Of a DNA stretch of 64,000 nucleotides, positions 1-8,694 are shown in pieces. Location: the NCBI RefSeq assembly GCF_000427095.1, contig NC_021487.1:3337501-3401500 (forward strand). The letters are read 5' to 3'. The stretch is from Chthonomonas calidirosea T49. Lineage in GTDB: Bacteria > Armatimonadota > Chthonomonadetes > Chthonomonadales > Chthonomonadaceae. Within the stretch, counting starts at the first letter, position 1. Every line of letters starts with the position of its first letter. Under the pieces are notes generated by a model. That model ran no database searches. It had not been told where the DNA came from and saw nothing but the letters and a program-made list of their open reading frames with translations. Both the position numbers and the translations under genes were made by a program.

Positions 1-1
1 A

Positions 2-1615
2 GGCATTGGGCTAGACTGTAAACATCGGCAGATCGTACCTGCTAACGACGCCCTTATCGCCGACGACCTCGGCTGGATTTTATGGATTTTTGAGGTGGCT
101 CAGAAATATCAGCTCGAAATCGGAGAGGCTTTGGAGCCTGTCATTATCGAGCTATTGCGTTCTAAACCGGAAGTCCCTGCGGATCGTAGCATCCGTCAGG
201 TATTCACGCGGATTCTTTCGGCAACAGGCAAGGTCTATCCCATTCTGCAAAAGATGGCCGATTTGGGGGTACTGGGCTGGCTATTGCCGGAGTTCGGCGT
301 GTTGATGAATCTCATTCCCTATGACTCCGCCCATGAGTATACCGTGGGCCAGCATACTCTCTATGTGATCAAGCATCTTGAAGCGCTCTTGGAGCCGCAT
401 CCGACCAACGAAGAGCTATTGACCGAGATGCGCCGTCTTCTCCTTGAGCTTCCTCATCCCGAATGGCTTATGTTAGCGGCTCTACTTCACGATTGTGGAA
501 AGGCCATTCCCGATGTGCCGCATACCGAGAGCGGAGAGAGCATTGCTCGGACGATCTGCAAGCGACTGGAGTGGGATGAGGAGGCCACAGAGACCGTCTG
601 TTTTCTGGTGAAGAACCATCTTTTAATGGCGGAGACCTCGCGTCTCCGCGACCTCGATAGGGAACAGACCATTGCCGATTTTGTGCGCGTGGTGGACGAT
701 GTGGATCGCCTCAACATGCTTTTTTTACTAACCTACGCCGACACACGCGCTGTGGGTGAGGGGGTATGGACACCGGTAAAGGGGCATTTTTTGAGGACAC
801 TATGGCTGCGAGCTTTAGATGCCCTCTATGCCCGTGAAGAGGTTGAAGATGAGGAGGCACTGGTGGCACGTGCCCAGAGGGCGCTATTGAGAGACACCAG
901 TTTCCACACGCTTCCGACCGAGTTGGTGCAAGAACATATTCAGGCCATGCCAACGAGCTATCTATTGAATCAACCGGTGCAACGCATCGCCGCCCACATC
1001 GAGTACGTGCGGCGCGTGCGTGCAGGCGAGATGGTCATCGCATTTGAAGATGAGCCGACAGCGACCTACTCCGAATTAACGGTCTGTACCTATGACGACC
1101 CGCAGCCCGGGCTTTTGTCTAAGATCGCGCTAGCGCTCTTCTGTGCCGGGGTAACCGTTCATGCGGCCCAGGTGTTAACGCGTGTTGCTGGGGAAGAGCG
1201 TATCGCAATAGACACTCTTTGGGTAGATTATCGTGGGCGCCATCTCCTGCCCGGCAAGAGGAAAGAGGTGACCGAGCTCCTAAAAAAGGTTGTCCAAGGA
1301 GAGACGCTGGCCTTGCCAACAGCCTTGTTGCAGCAAGCAAAAAGGATGTATGTGCGAGAGGTACGTAGAAACGTAGAGGAGGAGATCGTGCTCATTGAGG
1401 TGGCTGGTGAGGAGCAGATGGGCGCGCTCTACTGGCCTGCTGCGGCTTTAGCGCGTTTAGGATGGAATATCCAGAGCGCACGGATATCTACGTGGCAGGG
1501 CGAAGCCCGTGCGGTTTTCTACGTGCAGATACCACAAAATCTGTCGGAGATCGAGATAGAGCACCGGTTAAGCGCCGCCTTACAGCTTGACAGGGGTGAG
1601 AGAAGCAAGACATAA
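2..1615 (+). CDS. glnD: [Protein-PII] uridylyltransferase/uridylyl-removing enzyme, 5' truncated by window
   Basis: C-terminal part of a GlnD-type bifunctional nitrogen sensor that would modify PII proteins in response to glutamine. The frame is open to the window edge without a stop, so the true start and the nucleotidyltransferase domain lie outside. Visible domains in order: a linker helix region; an HD domain with the metal motif HDCGK near 488-502 and the GlnD-typical FLVKNHLLM and LTYADTRAV segments; an ACT domain (PGLLSKIALALFCAGVTVHAA, about 1100-1300); and a second ACT-like domain near the C-terminus (RLGWNIQSARIST...AVFYVQIP). The second ACT lacks the usual DRPGL turn. A GTG at 95 could be mistaken for a start but sits inside the domain. 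Assignment rests on domain order and motifs. Confidence 0.88.
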   Translation, partial: GIGLDCKHRQIVPANDALIADDLGWILWIFEVAQKYQLEIGEALEPVIIELLRSKPEVPADRSIRQVFTRILSATGKVYPILQKMADLGVLGWLLPEFGVLMNLIPYDSAHEYTVGQHTLYVIKHLEALLEPHPTNEELLTEMRRLLLELPHPEWLMLAALLHDCGKAIPDVPHTESGESIARTICKRLEWDEEATETVCFLVKNHLLMAETSRLRDLDREQTIADFVRVVDDVDRLNMLFLLTYADTRAVGEGVWTPVKGHFLRTLWLRALDALYAREEVEDEEALVARAQRALLRDTSFHTLPTELVQEHIQAMPTSYLLNQPVQRIAAHIEYVRRVRAGEMVIAFEDEPTATYSELTVCTYDDPQPGLLSKIALALFCAGVTVHAAQVLTRVAGEERIAIDTLWVDYRGRHLLPGKRKEVTELLKKVVQGETLALPTALLQQAKRMYVREVRRNVEEEIVLIEVAGEEQMGALYWPAAALARLGWNIQSARISTWQGEARAVFYVQIPQNLSEIEIEHRLSAALQLDRGERSKT

Positions 1616-1670
1616 TGCGTATTCAGATTAGAGACCCAAAAAGGGTTGAGGAGGTTCAACGTTCTCGCTT

Positions 1671-2147
1671 ATGAAACGAAATTTCTCGTTAACTCAGTTA
1701 CTTATTGTTGTTTTGCTCATCGTGATCCTCTATTTAGGAGGACGCATGGTAGCACCGCCACCGGCTGCACCGCCCAAAGAGGATAATCAGGTAACAAACC
1801 TGCCATCGGCGCCGGCAAAACCCCCAAAACAGGCTCTCGTGCCGCTTCCTGCCGGTATGGACAAGAAGCTGTTGAAGCATGGAATCGCGAAAAAAACGGT
1901 GGAGCAGTGGAAGCAGAAAGGGATTCCTGCCCCCATGCTCAGCGAGCTTTATGAGATGGTGAATCATCCGGAGAAGCCTAAAAACTCCCTGCCGAATCCC
2001 TACACCATTGATGTCTCCGATAAATATTGGCATCAAGCTCAGATGGGGGAAGCGGGTATCAAGCAGCAGCGTGCTATCTTTCATAAGGAGATGGAGGAGC
2101 TGAAGGCGGCCACAATGAACCCTCAACCTCCATCATCGGCACAGTAG
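1671..2147 (+). CDS. Hypothetical membrane-anchored protein, 158 aa
   Basis: Family not recognised. The N-terminus (MKRNFSLTQ followed by about 16 very hydrophobic residues, then GGRMVAPPPAAPP) is a signal anchor followed by a Pro-rich stretch. The remainder is hydrophilic, Lys/Gln/Pro-rich and probably extracytoplasmic; it contains a predicted helical segment around MDKKLLKHGIAKKTVEQWKQ. It lies 55 nt after glnD and before a clear terminator, so it may be cotranscribed with glnD. A GGAGG sits unusually far (about 17 nt) upstream of the ATG, so initiation may be weak. No catalytic motif is visible. Confidence 0.6.
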   Translation: MKRNFSLTQLLIVVLLIVILYLGGRMVAPPPAAPPKEDNQVTNLPSAPAKPPKQALVPLPAGMDKKLLKHGIAKKTVEQWKQKGIPAPMLSELYEMVNHPEKPKNSLPNPYTIDVSDKYWHQAQMGEAGIKQQRAIFHKEMEELKAATMNPQPPSSAQ

Positions 2148-2169
2148 TTCCAAGATAGTTCGTGTTTAG

Positions 2170-2201
2170 CAGGGCGCGAAACTCGCGCCCTGTGATCTTT
2201 T
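2170..2201 (+). terminator. Rho-independent terminator after the 1671 gene
   Basis: A 10-bp GC-rich perfect stem (CAGGGCGCGA 2170-2179 with TCGCGCCCTG 2183-2192, loop of 3) is followed within 6 nt by TTTT. It ends the glnD/1671 transcription unit. Confidence 0.8.
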
Positions 2202-2268
2202 AACCGCCCACTATCAACAGACAAAGCGTGGAGATGGACGGTAGCAAAAAATTTTTGTCAAAAAACTC

Positions 2269-2297
2269 TTGACACATCTGCCCAATTGTGATAGAGT
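2269..2297 (+). promoter_or_regulatory. Sigma-70-type promoter of the stalk-domain gene
   Basis: TTGACA at 2269-2274 (perfect -35), 17-bp spacer, TAGAGT at 2292-2297 (4/6 to TATAAT), preceded by an A/T-rich tract. Predicted start near 2304, giving a leader of about 200 nt. Confidence 0.7.
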
Positions 2298-2303
2298 ATA
2301 TAG

Positions 2304-2502
2304 GCTCTAGAATGCCCATATGTCGTAGCAAGTATCACGACGCCTCTTGGGCACGGATTCCGAAATCTTCACGAACCTTCGGTTGCAATTTCTCCGCTAA
2401 GGCAGTGAAGTGCTGCATAACAAGCCACTTCGTCTGTTTTTAGCTTAGGTGGAATTGCGAAGGTAAGCGCAGCACCGCGCGGAAACAAAGGAGGCAAACT
2501 GC
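2304..2502 (+). promoter_or_regulatory. Structured 5' leader with attenuator-like hairpin
   Basis: The leader contains a two-tier hairpin (TGCCCA 2313-2318 with TGGGCA 2348-2353, inside it GTCGT 2322-2326 with ACGAC 2337-2341). A second hairpin (GAAGTG 2407-2412 with CACTTC 2426-2431, extendable through G-U pairs) is followed by TTTTT at 2437-2441. That second element has the shape of an intrinsic terminator placed about 60 nt before the start codon. I do not recognise a known riboswitch consensus. Confidence 0.45.
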
Positions 2503-4119
2503 ATGAAAAAACGTATGGCCTGGATGCTCGCCCTTGCTGCCGGCACAGGGCTTGGTCTAGCTGCAACCCCACCGAGCTTGGCAGACCACATCACAATGAC
2601 AAATGTGGGCGGGCTTCAACTCTCGATCTCTCCAGAGGCCACAGTCACGGAGGCCGGTAACGTTGCTCTAACGGTTCGCTACATCGGGGGCAACATCCGC
2701 TCGATAATGCTTTACATTGACGGAAATCTCCTCGAAAAAAGCGCACTGACAACCGACGCCAAAGTCGGCAAAATTCGTTTTGAGATCGATCCCTCCCTTG
2801 TGGAGGCCGGAGATCACATTGTCGTTGTAAAGGGAATAGATGCTAACGGACGGGTTGTGGTTGCCAAAGCCACCGTGCACTTTGGCGAAGGAGGTCCCGT
2901 TCGCCTAACATCGCCCATGCAAAATGCAGTTGTACAAGGGGTGGTGCCCATCGTTGTACAGGTTGACCCCTCTTTAAGTGGGGCGTTTGTTTCGTTCTAT
3001 GTGGACAATCGCTTCCTCATGATGAAGAACTATGCGCCCTACACCTTTAACTGGGACTCGACTCGTGTGGCCAACGGCAACCATGAGATCTACATCGAGG
3101 TCCTCGACGCTCAAACCCAGGCAGTGGTAAAGAAGATCCGCACCTTTGTAACCGTTAACAATGTGATGGGCTTTACCAATCGCCAAACCACCATTCCAGA
3201 CCTGCGTAACTCGCAGCCCTCTCCGGCACAAAATTTGGTTAATCGTGCGGTGGAAGCCACGCTAGCTCTTCAGCCGGAAGGACATTTGGAAGCAGATGCG
3301 GCTGTAGCACCAACGGAAGACGCCACCTCCGCGGCATCTCTCGTGGGTGGGTTGCGGGCCGCCGTGGTGCCACAGGAGGTAACGAAGGAGCATCCGCTGT
3401 TGGCACTTCCCGCACCGAACCGCTTCAAGGCGCCTACGCTGCCAGAAACTGCCTGGAGTACACCCGACCGACAAGTGCCTGCCGTGCATTTCGCGGTGCC
3501 CACCGCTTCGGTTGGTGTTCTGGCTATGCTGGCCGAGCCGAAAGGCGCGCTAAGCCTTAACAAAGAGGGGCTATCGTTCGTAAGTCGCACCTCCCAACCT
3601 TTGGTGGCTCCGCAACGCATCGGCAACTTCGCCGTTATGCCTCATGTGGCCGCTGCCGTAGGGGTAGGGACAAAGCCTCACGCCTTCACCGGCTTCGTGG
3701 CACAGCCTGTCGTGAAACGCATTCAGCATACGCGGCTGCTCGGCACCGGCACAACCGTTCATCGTGCCAGAACGCTACAGATCGCCTTCGACAACCAGTT
3801 GATCGCCTTCGATGTGCCGCCTCGAGTGGTCAACGGAATGCCGCTTGCGCCTTTCCGACAGATATTTGAACACACAGGAGGAACCGTGGAGTGGTATGCC
3901 CACTCGAAGACGGTGCGAGCCATTAACACCAGCCGCGAAATCGAGTTTCGCATTGGACACAAGACCGCCACTGTCAACGATCAGTCGCTCAAAATGCAAA
4001 CGGCGCCTTACATTGATAGAGGTCGGGCGATCGTGCCCCTTTCTTTCGTGAAGGATGCGCTCAATGTGAACGTTCAGTACGACCCACAAACCGGGCATAT
4101 CCTCATCCAGAGTAAGTAG
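2503..4119 (+). CDS. Secreted protein with Ig-like segments and C-terminal copper-amine-oxidase N-like (stalk) domain
   Basis: 538 aa, exported by a Sec-type signal peptide (MKKRMAWMLALAAGTGLGLAA, cleavage probably near residues 24-28). Residues about 35-125 and 130-220 look like two beta-sandwich, Ig/cadherin-like segments of the type found in cell-surface adhesive proteins (second one: VRLTSPMQNAVVQGVVPIVV). Residues 220-410 are low-complexity Ala/Pro/Val-rich. Residues about 425-538 match the copper amine oxidase N-terminal 'stalk' domain (VNGMPLAPFRQIFEHTGGTV...IDRGRAIVPLSFVKDAL), a wall/surface module in many bacteria that does not itself imply oxidase activity. AGGAGG 7 nt before the ATG fixes the start. 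It is monocistronic, between its own promoter and a strong terminator. Confidence 0.8.
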   Translation: MKKRMAWMLALAAGTGLGLAATPPSLADHITMTNVGGLQLSISPEATVTEAGNVALTVRYIGGNIRSIMLYIDGNLLEKSALTTDAKVGKIRFEIDPSLVEAGDHIVVVKGIDANGRVVVAKATVHFGEGGPVRLTSPMQNAVVQGVVPIVVQVDPSLSGAFVSFYVDNRFLMMKNYAPYTFNWDSTRVANGNHEIYIEVLDAQTQAVVKKIRTFVTVNNVMGFTNRQTTIPDLRNSQPSPAQNLVNRAVEATLALQPEGHLEADAAVAPTEDATSAASLVGGLRAAVVPQEVTKEHPLLALPAPNRFKAPTLPETAWSTPDRQVPAVHFAVPTASVGVLAMLAEPKGALSLNKEGLSFVSRTSQPLVAPQRIGNFAVMPHVAAAVGVGTKPHAFTGFVAQPVVKRIQHTRLLGTGTTVHRARTLQIAFDNQLIAFDVPPRVVNGMPLAPFRQIFEHTGGTVEWYAHSKTVRAINTSREIEFRIGHKTATVNDQSLKMQTAPYIDRGRAIVPLSFVKDALNVNVQYDPQTGHILIQSK

Positions 4120-4136
4120 CCCCACTGAATCGTAAC

Positions 4137-4173
4137 GAAGCCGCTCAATACGTATTGAGCGGCTTCTGTTTTT
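4137..4173 (+). terminator. Strong terminator between convergent genes
   Basis: A 30-bp perfect palindrome (arm GAAGCCGCTCAATAC 4137-4151, second arm 4152-4166) is followed by TGTTTTT. The T-run overlaps the stop codon of the convergent zinc-ribbon gene. In the minus direction the hairpin is present but no U-tract follows. Confidence 0.9.
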
Positions 4174-4423
4174 AAACGGCCGAATCGCTGCTTTTCGATT
4201 CAGAGGAACTGTCCGATGTTTTCTCGGTAGCAGAAGCGTTTTCTTGCTTGCGCGAATCGGTTATGTACCATCCGGAACCTTTGAAGATGATGCCCACAGG
4301 ATACAAAAGACGCTTTACGGGCCCGTTGCATTTAGGGCAGGTTTCAATGGGGGCTGCGCTAATGGTTTGAAACGCTTGAAACTCATGTTGGCACTCAGTG
4401 CATTGGTAGCCATAAGTTGGCAT
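4172..4423 (-). CDS. FmdB-family zinc-ribbon protein
   Basis: 83 aa. The N-terminal half is the FmdB/CxxC-CxxC-SSSS zinc ribbon: MPTYGYQCTECQHEF (first CxxC) and ETCPKCNGPVKRL (second CxxC), followed by the typical FKGSGWYITD motif. The C-terminal 25 residues are Ser/Lys/Glu-rich and disordered, as is usual for this family. FmdB proteins were first described as putative regulators of a formamidase operon; the true role is unsettled. It is transcribed divergently from anmK across a gap of about 110 bp. Family call secure, function unknown. Confidence 0.85.
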   Translation of the reverse strand: MPTYGYQCTECQHEFQAFQTISAAPIETCPKCNGPVKRLLYPVGIIFKGSGWYITDSRKQENASATEKTSDSSSESKSSDSAV

Positions 4424-4536
4424 AAATATCTCCTCCTTATCTTTAGATTACCTTGGCCGCTACTTTTTTCTATACTATCATTATCGTGTAAGAGCACGGA
4501 GGAGTTGCAACTTAAGCTAAGAAAGGAAGTGAGAAA

Positions 4537-5739
4537 GTGTCTGTGCACCCTATTCTCTATAACGTGCAAAAACCGGTCTTTATGGTAGGACTCATGTCGG
4601 GCACCTCGGTGGATGGCGTGCATGCCGCTCTTATTGAAATTGATGGAGAGGCTCAACAGCTCCGCTGGAAGTTGTTGGGTTGGTACTATCTACCATGGGA
4701 GCCGGAGCTGAAATCTGAGATTCTTGCCGCATGTCGCCCCGATACACCGCTCCAAAAGGTTGTCCTACTGAACTATCGGATCGCGGAGGTCTTTGCAGAG
4801 GCAGCCAAGAAAGTGATCGCACAATGCGGGCTAAAAACAGAGCAGATTGATGCCATTGCTTCACACGGACAAACCATCTGGCATCAGGCGGAGCCGATGC
4901 TGTTGGTGGGTAGGCTGACACGTGGCACCCTGCAAATTGGCGAGCCTGCTGTCATCGCTGCGAGCACGGGGTGCATGGTCATCGCGGACTTTCGGGCGGC
5001 GGATATAGCAGTAGGTGGGCAGGGAGCGCCGCTCGTTCCTGTAGCCGATCGCCTGTTATTCGGGTCGGATAAGGAGACACGTGTCGTACAAAATATTGGC
5101 GGCATCGCCAACGCCACCTATTTACCACAGGGCTGTCAAGCACGGGAAGATGCCGAGATCATCGCCTTTGACACAGGGCCAGGAAACATGGTGATGGACG
5201 AGATCGTCCGTGAGATGACAGCAGGGCTGCAAGAGTACGATCGAGAGGGGCAATGGGCAGCCCAAGGTCGGATTCAGGAAGACCTGCTAGCGGAGTGTTT
5301 GGCTCATCCCTATTTTCAGCAGCCGCCGCCGAAATCTACCGGCAGAGAGCAGTTTGGAAAAGCCTATGTCCAATGGTTTTGTCAACGTGCACGTGAACTC
5401 GGCCTGCGATGGGAGGATATGCTGGCCACGGCCTCGGCGCTTACCGTGGAGAGCATAGCGCAGGCCTATGAGCGTTGGCTACTACCAAAGGCGCCCATCC
5501 ATCGGGTTATCGTAGGTGGAGGAGGGGTGCACAATCGTTGGCTCATGCAGCAGTTACAGCGGCGGTTGGCGCCTATGACCCTCTCGACACATGAAGAGTT
5601 CGGCGTGCCTGACGATGCAAAAGAGGCCATTGCCTTTGCTCTCTTGGGCTATCTCACCCTACGGGGGATGCCGGGCAATCTGCCCTCAGCAACCGGTGCT
5701 ACGCGTCCGGTAGTGTTGGGGAAGATCGTATTTCCTTAA
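4537..5739 (+). CDS. anmK: Anhydro-N-acetylmuramic acid kinase
   Basis: 400 aa. It phosphorylates and opens 1,6-anhydro-MurNAc to MurNAc-6-P in peptidoglycan recycling (cytoplasmic). Family signatures: GLMSGTSVDGVHAALIEID near residue 18; ASHGQTIWH; DFRAADIAVGGQGAPLVP, which carries the catalytic Asp; QNIGGIANATYLP; FDTGPGNMVMD; and the C-terminal IVGGGGVHN. Length is typical for AnmK. The start is GTG with GGAAG about 9 nt upstream. No MurQ etherase is nearby. A D-aminoacylase gene two genes downstream might also handle wall-derived D-amino acids, but that link is only suggestive. Confidence 0.93.
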   Translation: MSVHPILYNVQKPVFMVGLMSGTSVDGVHAALIEIDGEAQQLRWKLLGWYYLPWEPELKSEILAACRPDTPLQKVVLLNYRIAEVFAEAAKKVIAQCGLKTEQIDAIASHGQTIWHQAEPMLLVGRLTRGTLQIGEPAVIAASTGCMVIADFRAADIAVGGQGAPLVPVADRLLFGSDKETRVVQNIGGIANATYLPQGCQAREDAEIIAFDTGPGNMVMDEIVREMTAGLQEYDREGQWAAQGRIQEDLLAECLAHPYFQQPPPKSTGREQFGKAYVQWFCQRARELGLRWEDMLATASALTVESIAQAYERWLLPKAPIHRVIVGGGGVHNRWLMQQLQRRLAPMTLSTHEEFGVPDDAKEAIAFALLGYLTLRGMPGNLPSATGATRPVVLGKIVFP

Positions 5740-5809
5740 AGGAAGGAAACTTCTTGCCTGAACGCGAACTCTAACTAAACAAACGCATGGCAAATGCCGG
5801 AGGTTTGAA

Positions 5810-6646
5810 ATGGTATTGACGGAAGCAGAGGTGCGCTCCTTCTGGGAGAACGGGTTTCTTGTGTACGGAAAAGTTCTGAGCGATGAAGAGCTGAGAGAGT
5901 TAAACGCCGCTTTGGATCGCGTTCTGCGGGGCGAGAGCGCTGCAAAACCCGAGTCCAATCGCAACCTTTTGGGCGACTCTTCCGAAGAGGTCGTTACGCA
6001 GGTTGTCAACATTTGGTTGGCTGAGCCGGCTTTCCGGCGCCATCTTTACCATCCGATCATCGTGCCCATTATTGCCCAGCTGATGAATACGGATACGGTA
6101 CGTGTCTGGCACGATCAGATACAGATTAAGCCGCCTCGTATTGGCGGCCCAACCATTTGGCATCAGGATCACCCCTACTGGCCGATCATTCAGCCACCCG
6201 ATCTCATCAGCGCCTGGGTTGCATTAGAAGATGCCACTGCCGAAAACGGTTGCATGCGCATGGTCAAACGAAGCTATAAGTGGGGGCCTTACCCTGGCGG
6301 CACCATCGGCAACGACCCCGTGACGCATTCACCTACTCCCAAACCGGGGTTTGTGCCGGAAGGTGAGACCATTGAGGAGGTGGTTTGCGAGGTGCCGGCG
6401 GGGCATGTGGTCTTTCATCACTGCCTCACATGGCACGGCGCACCGCCAAACCGTTCCGAAAGAAATCGCCCAGCCATCGCCGTGCACTATATGCCGGGCT
6501 ACACGCGGTTTGTGCCGACGGGGCATCATCTTGTGGAGGAGCACATACAGGTAGCTCCTGGCGAGGTGCTTAAGGGCGACTATTTCCCAACGGTCTACGA
6601 AAACGGTAGGCTCCTTCAACCAGCCGATCTATCGCCTGTAGGCTAG
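5810..6646 (+). CDS. Phytanoyl-CoA dioxygenase (PhyH) family protein
   Basis: 278 aa, Fe(II)/2-oxoglutarate-dependent dioxygenase fold. The metal triad is visible: H118 and D120 in TIWHQDHPYWP and the distal His about residue 209 in CLTWHGAPPNRS, with a 2OG-binding Arg about 10 residues later (SERNRPAIAVHY). The N-terminus (EAEVRSFWENGFLVYGKVLSDEEL) is the usual PhyH opening. Start ATG with CCGGAGG upstream. Substrate cannot be told: bacterial PhyH proteins hydroxylate very different small molecules. A second, divergent PhyH gene lies at 19592. Terminated by the hairpin at 6641. Confidence 0.85.
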   Translation: MVLTEAEVRSFWENGFLVYGKVLSDEELRELNAALDRVLRGESAAKPESNRNLLGDSSEEVVTQVVNIWLAEPAFRRHLYHPIIVPIIAQLMNTDTVRVWHDQIQIKPPRIGGPTIWHQDHPYWPIIQPPDLISAWVALEDATAENGCMRMVKRSYKWGPYPGGTIGNDPVTHSPTPKPGFVPEGETIEEVVCEVPAGHVVFHHCLTWHGAPPNRSERNRPAIAVHYMPGYTRFVPTGHHLVEEHIQVAPGEVLKGDYFPTVYENGRLLQPADLSPVG

Positions 6647-6671
6647 GGTGGCCGCCTCTAGCCGTCTCTTT
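6641..6671 (+). terminator. Terminator overlapping the PhyH stop codon
   Basis: GGCTAG 6641-6646 (containing the TAG stop) pairs with CTAGCC 6658-6663, with an inner GGC/GCC. It is followed by GTCTCTTTTCC. The U-tract is imperfect, so strength is uncertain. Confidence 0.55.
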
Positions 6672-6693
6672 TCCAACGGTAGCCGAAGCCCTC

Positions 6694-6722
6694 TTGACAA
6701 GAGGGTCGGAAAAGGCGATAAT
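6694..6722 (+). promoter_or_regulatory. Strong sigma-70-type promoter
   Basis: TTGACA at 6694-6699, exact 17-bp spacer, GATAAT at 6717-6722 (5/6). One of the best promoters in the window. Predicted start about 6729, leaving 220 nt before the D-aminoacylase start codon. Confidence 0.75.
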
Positions 6723-6728
6723 AGAGGC

Positions 6729-6936
6729 TAGACTGGGAAAGGAGGTGGTGTGTAGATTATGGATCACAGTCAACGAGGTGAGCAGGCGGTCTAAGCCTGT
6801 TTTAACCAAACTGTGTTCTCCTTGAGGCGTTTCTATGGGATGTCCTTAGGAGTACAGCGTAGTGATGAACGGGACGATCGTCCTGTTCGCCTGCTGAAGC
6901 CCGGCGTGTGCGCACGTCCGGGCTATAATTTTTGAA
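6729..6936 (+). ncRNA. Candidate structured leader RNA or small RNA
   Basis: Between a strong promoter and the D-aminoacylase gene lies a stretch with nested pairing: AAGGAG (about 6739) with CTCCTT (about 6818), CACAGT (about 6767) with ACTGTG (about 6810), and GCAGGC with GCCTGT at the tip. Then comes a palindromic hairpin (GAACGGGACG/CGTCCTGTTC, about 6868-6889). Last is a terminator-like hairpin (AGCCCGG ... CCGGGCT, 6898-6924) followed by ATAATTTTTG. The unit could be a free RNA of about 200 nt or an attenuated leader. A tiny ORF (ATG about 6759, 11 codons, MDHSQRGEQAV) lies inside. I recognise no Rfam family; it is not SRP, tmRNA or RNase P RNA. Confidence 0.4.
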
Positions 6937-6948
6937 AGGTGATCGCAG

Positions 6949-8523
6949 ATGTTCGATCTTGTTCTACGAAATGGAACCATTGTGGACGGCACGGGCGCTC
7001 CGAGCGTGAAGGCAGATATAGGCATCGTTGACGATCGAATTGAGGCGGTGGAAGAGCTTCCGGCCGGCGTGGATGCCGTCAGAACCCTGGAGTGCAGCGG
7101 GTTGATCGTGGCCCCGGGGTTTATTGACATCCATACGCATGCGGACATCGCTCTGCTAAATAGTCCAGAACACCTTGCAAAAGTCATGCAGGGGGTTACG
7201 ACGGAGGTTTTTTCTAATTGTGGGCTTGGTTTTGCTCCTGTTACCGACGACGGCATGCGGATCCAACGGCATTACATTGCGGGGCTGTTTGGCGATTCGG
7301 AGGCACGAAAGGATAAAGATACGCCTCGAGTCGATTGGAGTTGGCGTCGTGTTAGCGATCTGCTCGCGCGCTATGAGAGCGCTGGCATCGGTACCAATGT
7401 AGTCTATCTCATTCCTCACGGAGCCGTTCGTGTTTCTGTGATGGGCATGCAGGAGCGTCCTGCGACCTCAGAGGAGATCGCAGCGATGGAAAGAATGGTT
7501 ATGGAGGGGATGGCGGAGGGAGCATGGGGGCTATCAACTGGGCTTTGGTACGCCCCAATGCGTTCGGCCTCTCGCGAAGAGAATGTACGGCTTTGTAAAG
7601 CGGCCGGCTTTTTCGCAACGCATCAGCGCGACTATGGAGAGGGGCTTTTTGATGCGACCCTGGAGAGCATACAGATCGCACGGGAGGCTCAAGTTCCCGT
7701 CCAGATCGCTCATCTGCAGATGAATGGGGCGCAGAATCGGGGACGTGCCTCGGAGCTGTTAGAGATTTTAGAGCGGGCACGAGCCGATGGAATAGACGTA
7801 ACATGCGATACCTACCCCTATACCGCCGGTTCCACGTTTGTTCAATCGCTGTTGCCGGAGCAGTTTGTGGAAGGAGGGCCAGAGGCTTTGTTGCGGCGAC
7901 TCGGGCGCGCCGAAGAGCGCAAAGCGATTGCAGAGGCTCTAAACGATGGGCGTGACTGGTCGCTCTATGTGCTATCGGGTGCAACCTCTTCAGCGAATGC
8001 TGGGTTGGAAGGTCTCTCCTTCCCGGAAGCAGCTGCCAGGCGTGGGCTAACGGTTGGCGAATGGATATGTGCTCTACTAGAAGAGGAGCAGTTACGCGCC
8101 TGTTTCATTCATCATGCGGCGCATGAGGAGAACGTACGCACCATTTTACAGTGGGAGCACCAGATGGTGGGCAGCGATGGACTGCATTTGCCTGGGAAGT
8201 GCCATCCACGTCTGTTTGGAACGTTTCCGCGTGTGCTAGGCCGCTATGTGCGAGAGGAGAGAACGCTCTCTTTAGAACAGGCTATCCGCAAAATGAGTGG
8301 CGCGCCAGCGGCACGTTTGGGTTTACGGCGACGTGGCTTGTTGAAAGTTGGCTATGCAGCCGATATCGTTGTTTTCCATCCCCAGCAGGTTCAGGATCGG
8401 GCTACTTTCGAGAGCCCTAGAGAGTATCCAGAGGGCATTGTGCATGTGCTCTGTAACGGGGTCTTTGTCGTGGAAGAGGGCAGGCCCACGAAAGCCCTGC
8501 CGGGGCGGGTTCTTAGGCGATAA
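6949..8523 (+). CDS. N-acyl-D-amino-acid deacylase (D-aminoacylase), amidohydrolase superfamily
   Basis: 524 aa. It would hydrolyse N-acyl-D-amino acids (or a related N-acyl substrate) to the free D-amino acid and a carboxylate. Motifs: amidohydrolase opening DLVLRNGTIVDGTGAP; metal motif HTHAD at residues 62-66; VTTEVFSNCGLGFAP with the conserved metal-bridging Cys; IAHLQ; YPYTAGST; the C-terminal MVGSDGLH segment; and a composite beta-domain closing with GYAADIVVFHP. Length is typical. The start ATG has AAAGGTG 8 nt upstream. It sits behind the structured leader 6729-6936 and may be attenuated. Distinguishing D-aminoacylase from other N-acyl amidohydrolases needs more than sequence. Confidence 0.85.
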   Translation: MFDLVLRNGTIVDGTGAPSVKADIGIVDDRIEAVEELPAGVDAVRTLECSGLIVAPGFIDIHTHADIALLNSPEHLAKVMQGVTTEVFSNCGLGFAPVTDDGMRIQRHYIAGLFGDSEARKDKDTPRVDWSWRRVSDLLARYESAGIGTNVVYLIPHGAVRVSVMGMQERPATSEEIAAMERMVMEGMAEGAWGLSTGLWYAPMRSASREENVRLCKAAGFFATHQRDYGEGLFDATLESIQIAREAQVPVQIAHLQMNGAQNRGRASELLEILERARADGIDVTCDTYPYTAGSTFVQSLLPEQFVEGGPEALLRRLGRAEERKAIAEALNDGRDWSLYVLSGATSSANAGLEGLSFPEAAARRGLTVGEWICALLEEEQLRACFIHHAAHEENVRTILQWEHQMVGSDGLHLPGKCHPRLFGTFPRVLGRYVREERTLSLEQAIRKMSGAPAARLGLRRRGLLKVGYAADIVVFHPQQVQDRATFESPREYPEGIVHVLCNGVFVVEEGRPTKALPGRVLRR

Positions 8524-8694
8524 GAAGCAAGGAAAGATTTTTGCGATTTTTAGAAGGAGAAGCAGGAATTCGAGGAGGAGGTGTCGAAAACTTTAACTGC
8601 ATCAATCACACGCACGCGCAAGGGGCTATTCACCAGAAGTCGGCAACAACAGGACACGACTCTGTCTAAGGCTCCTTGCAAAGGAGGAGACTCT

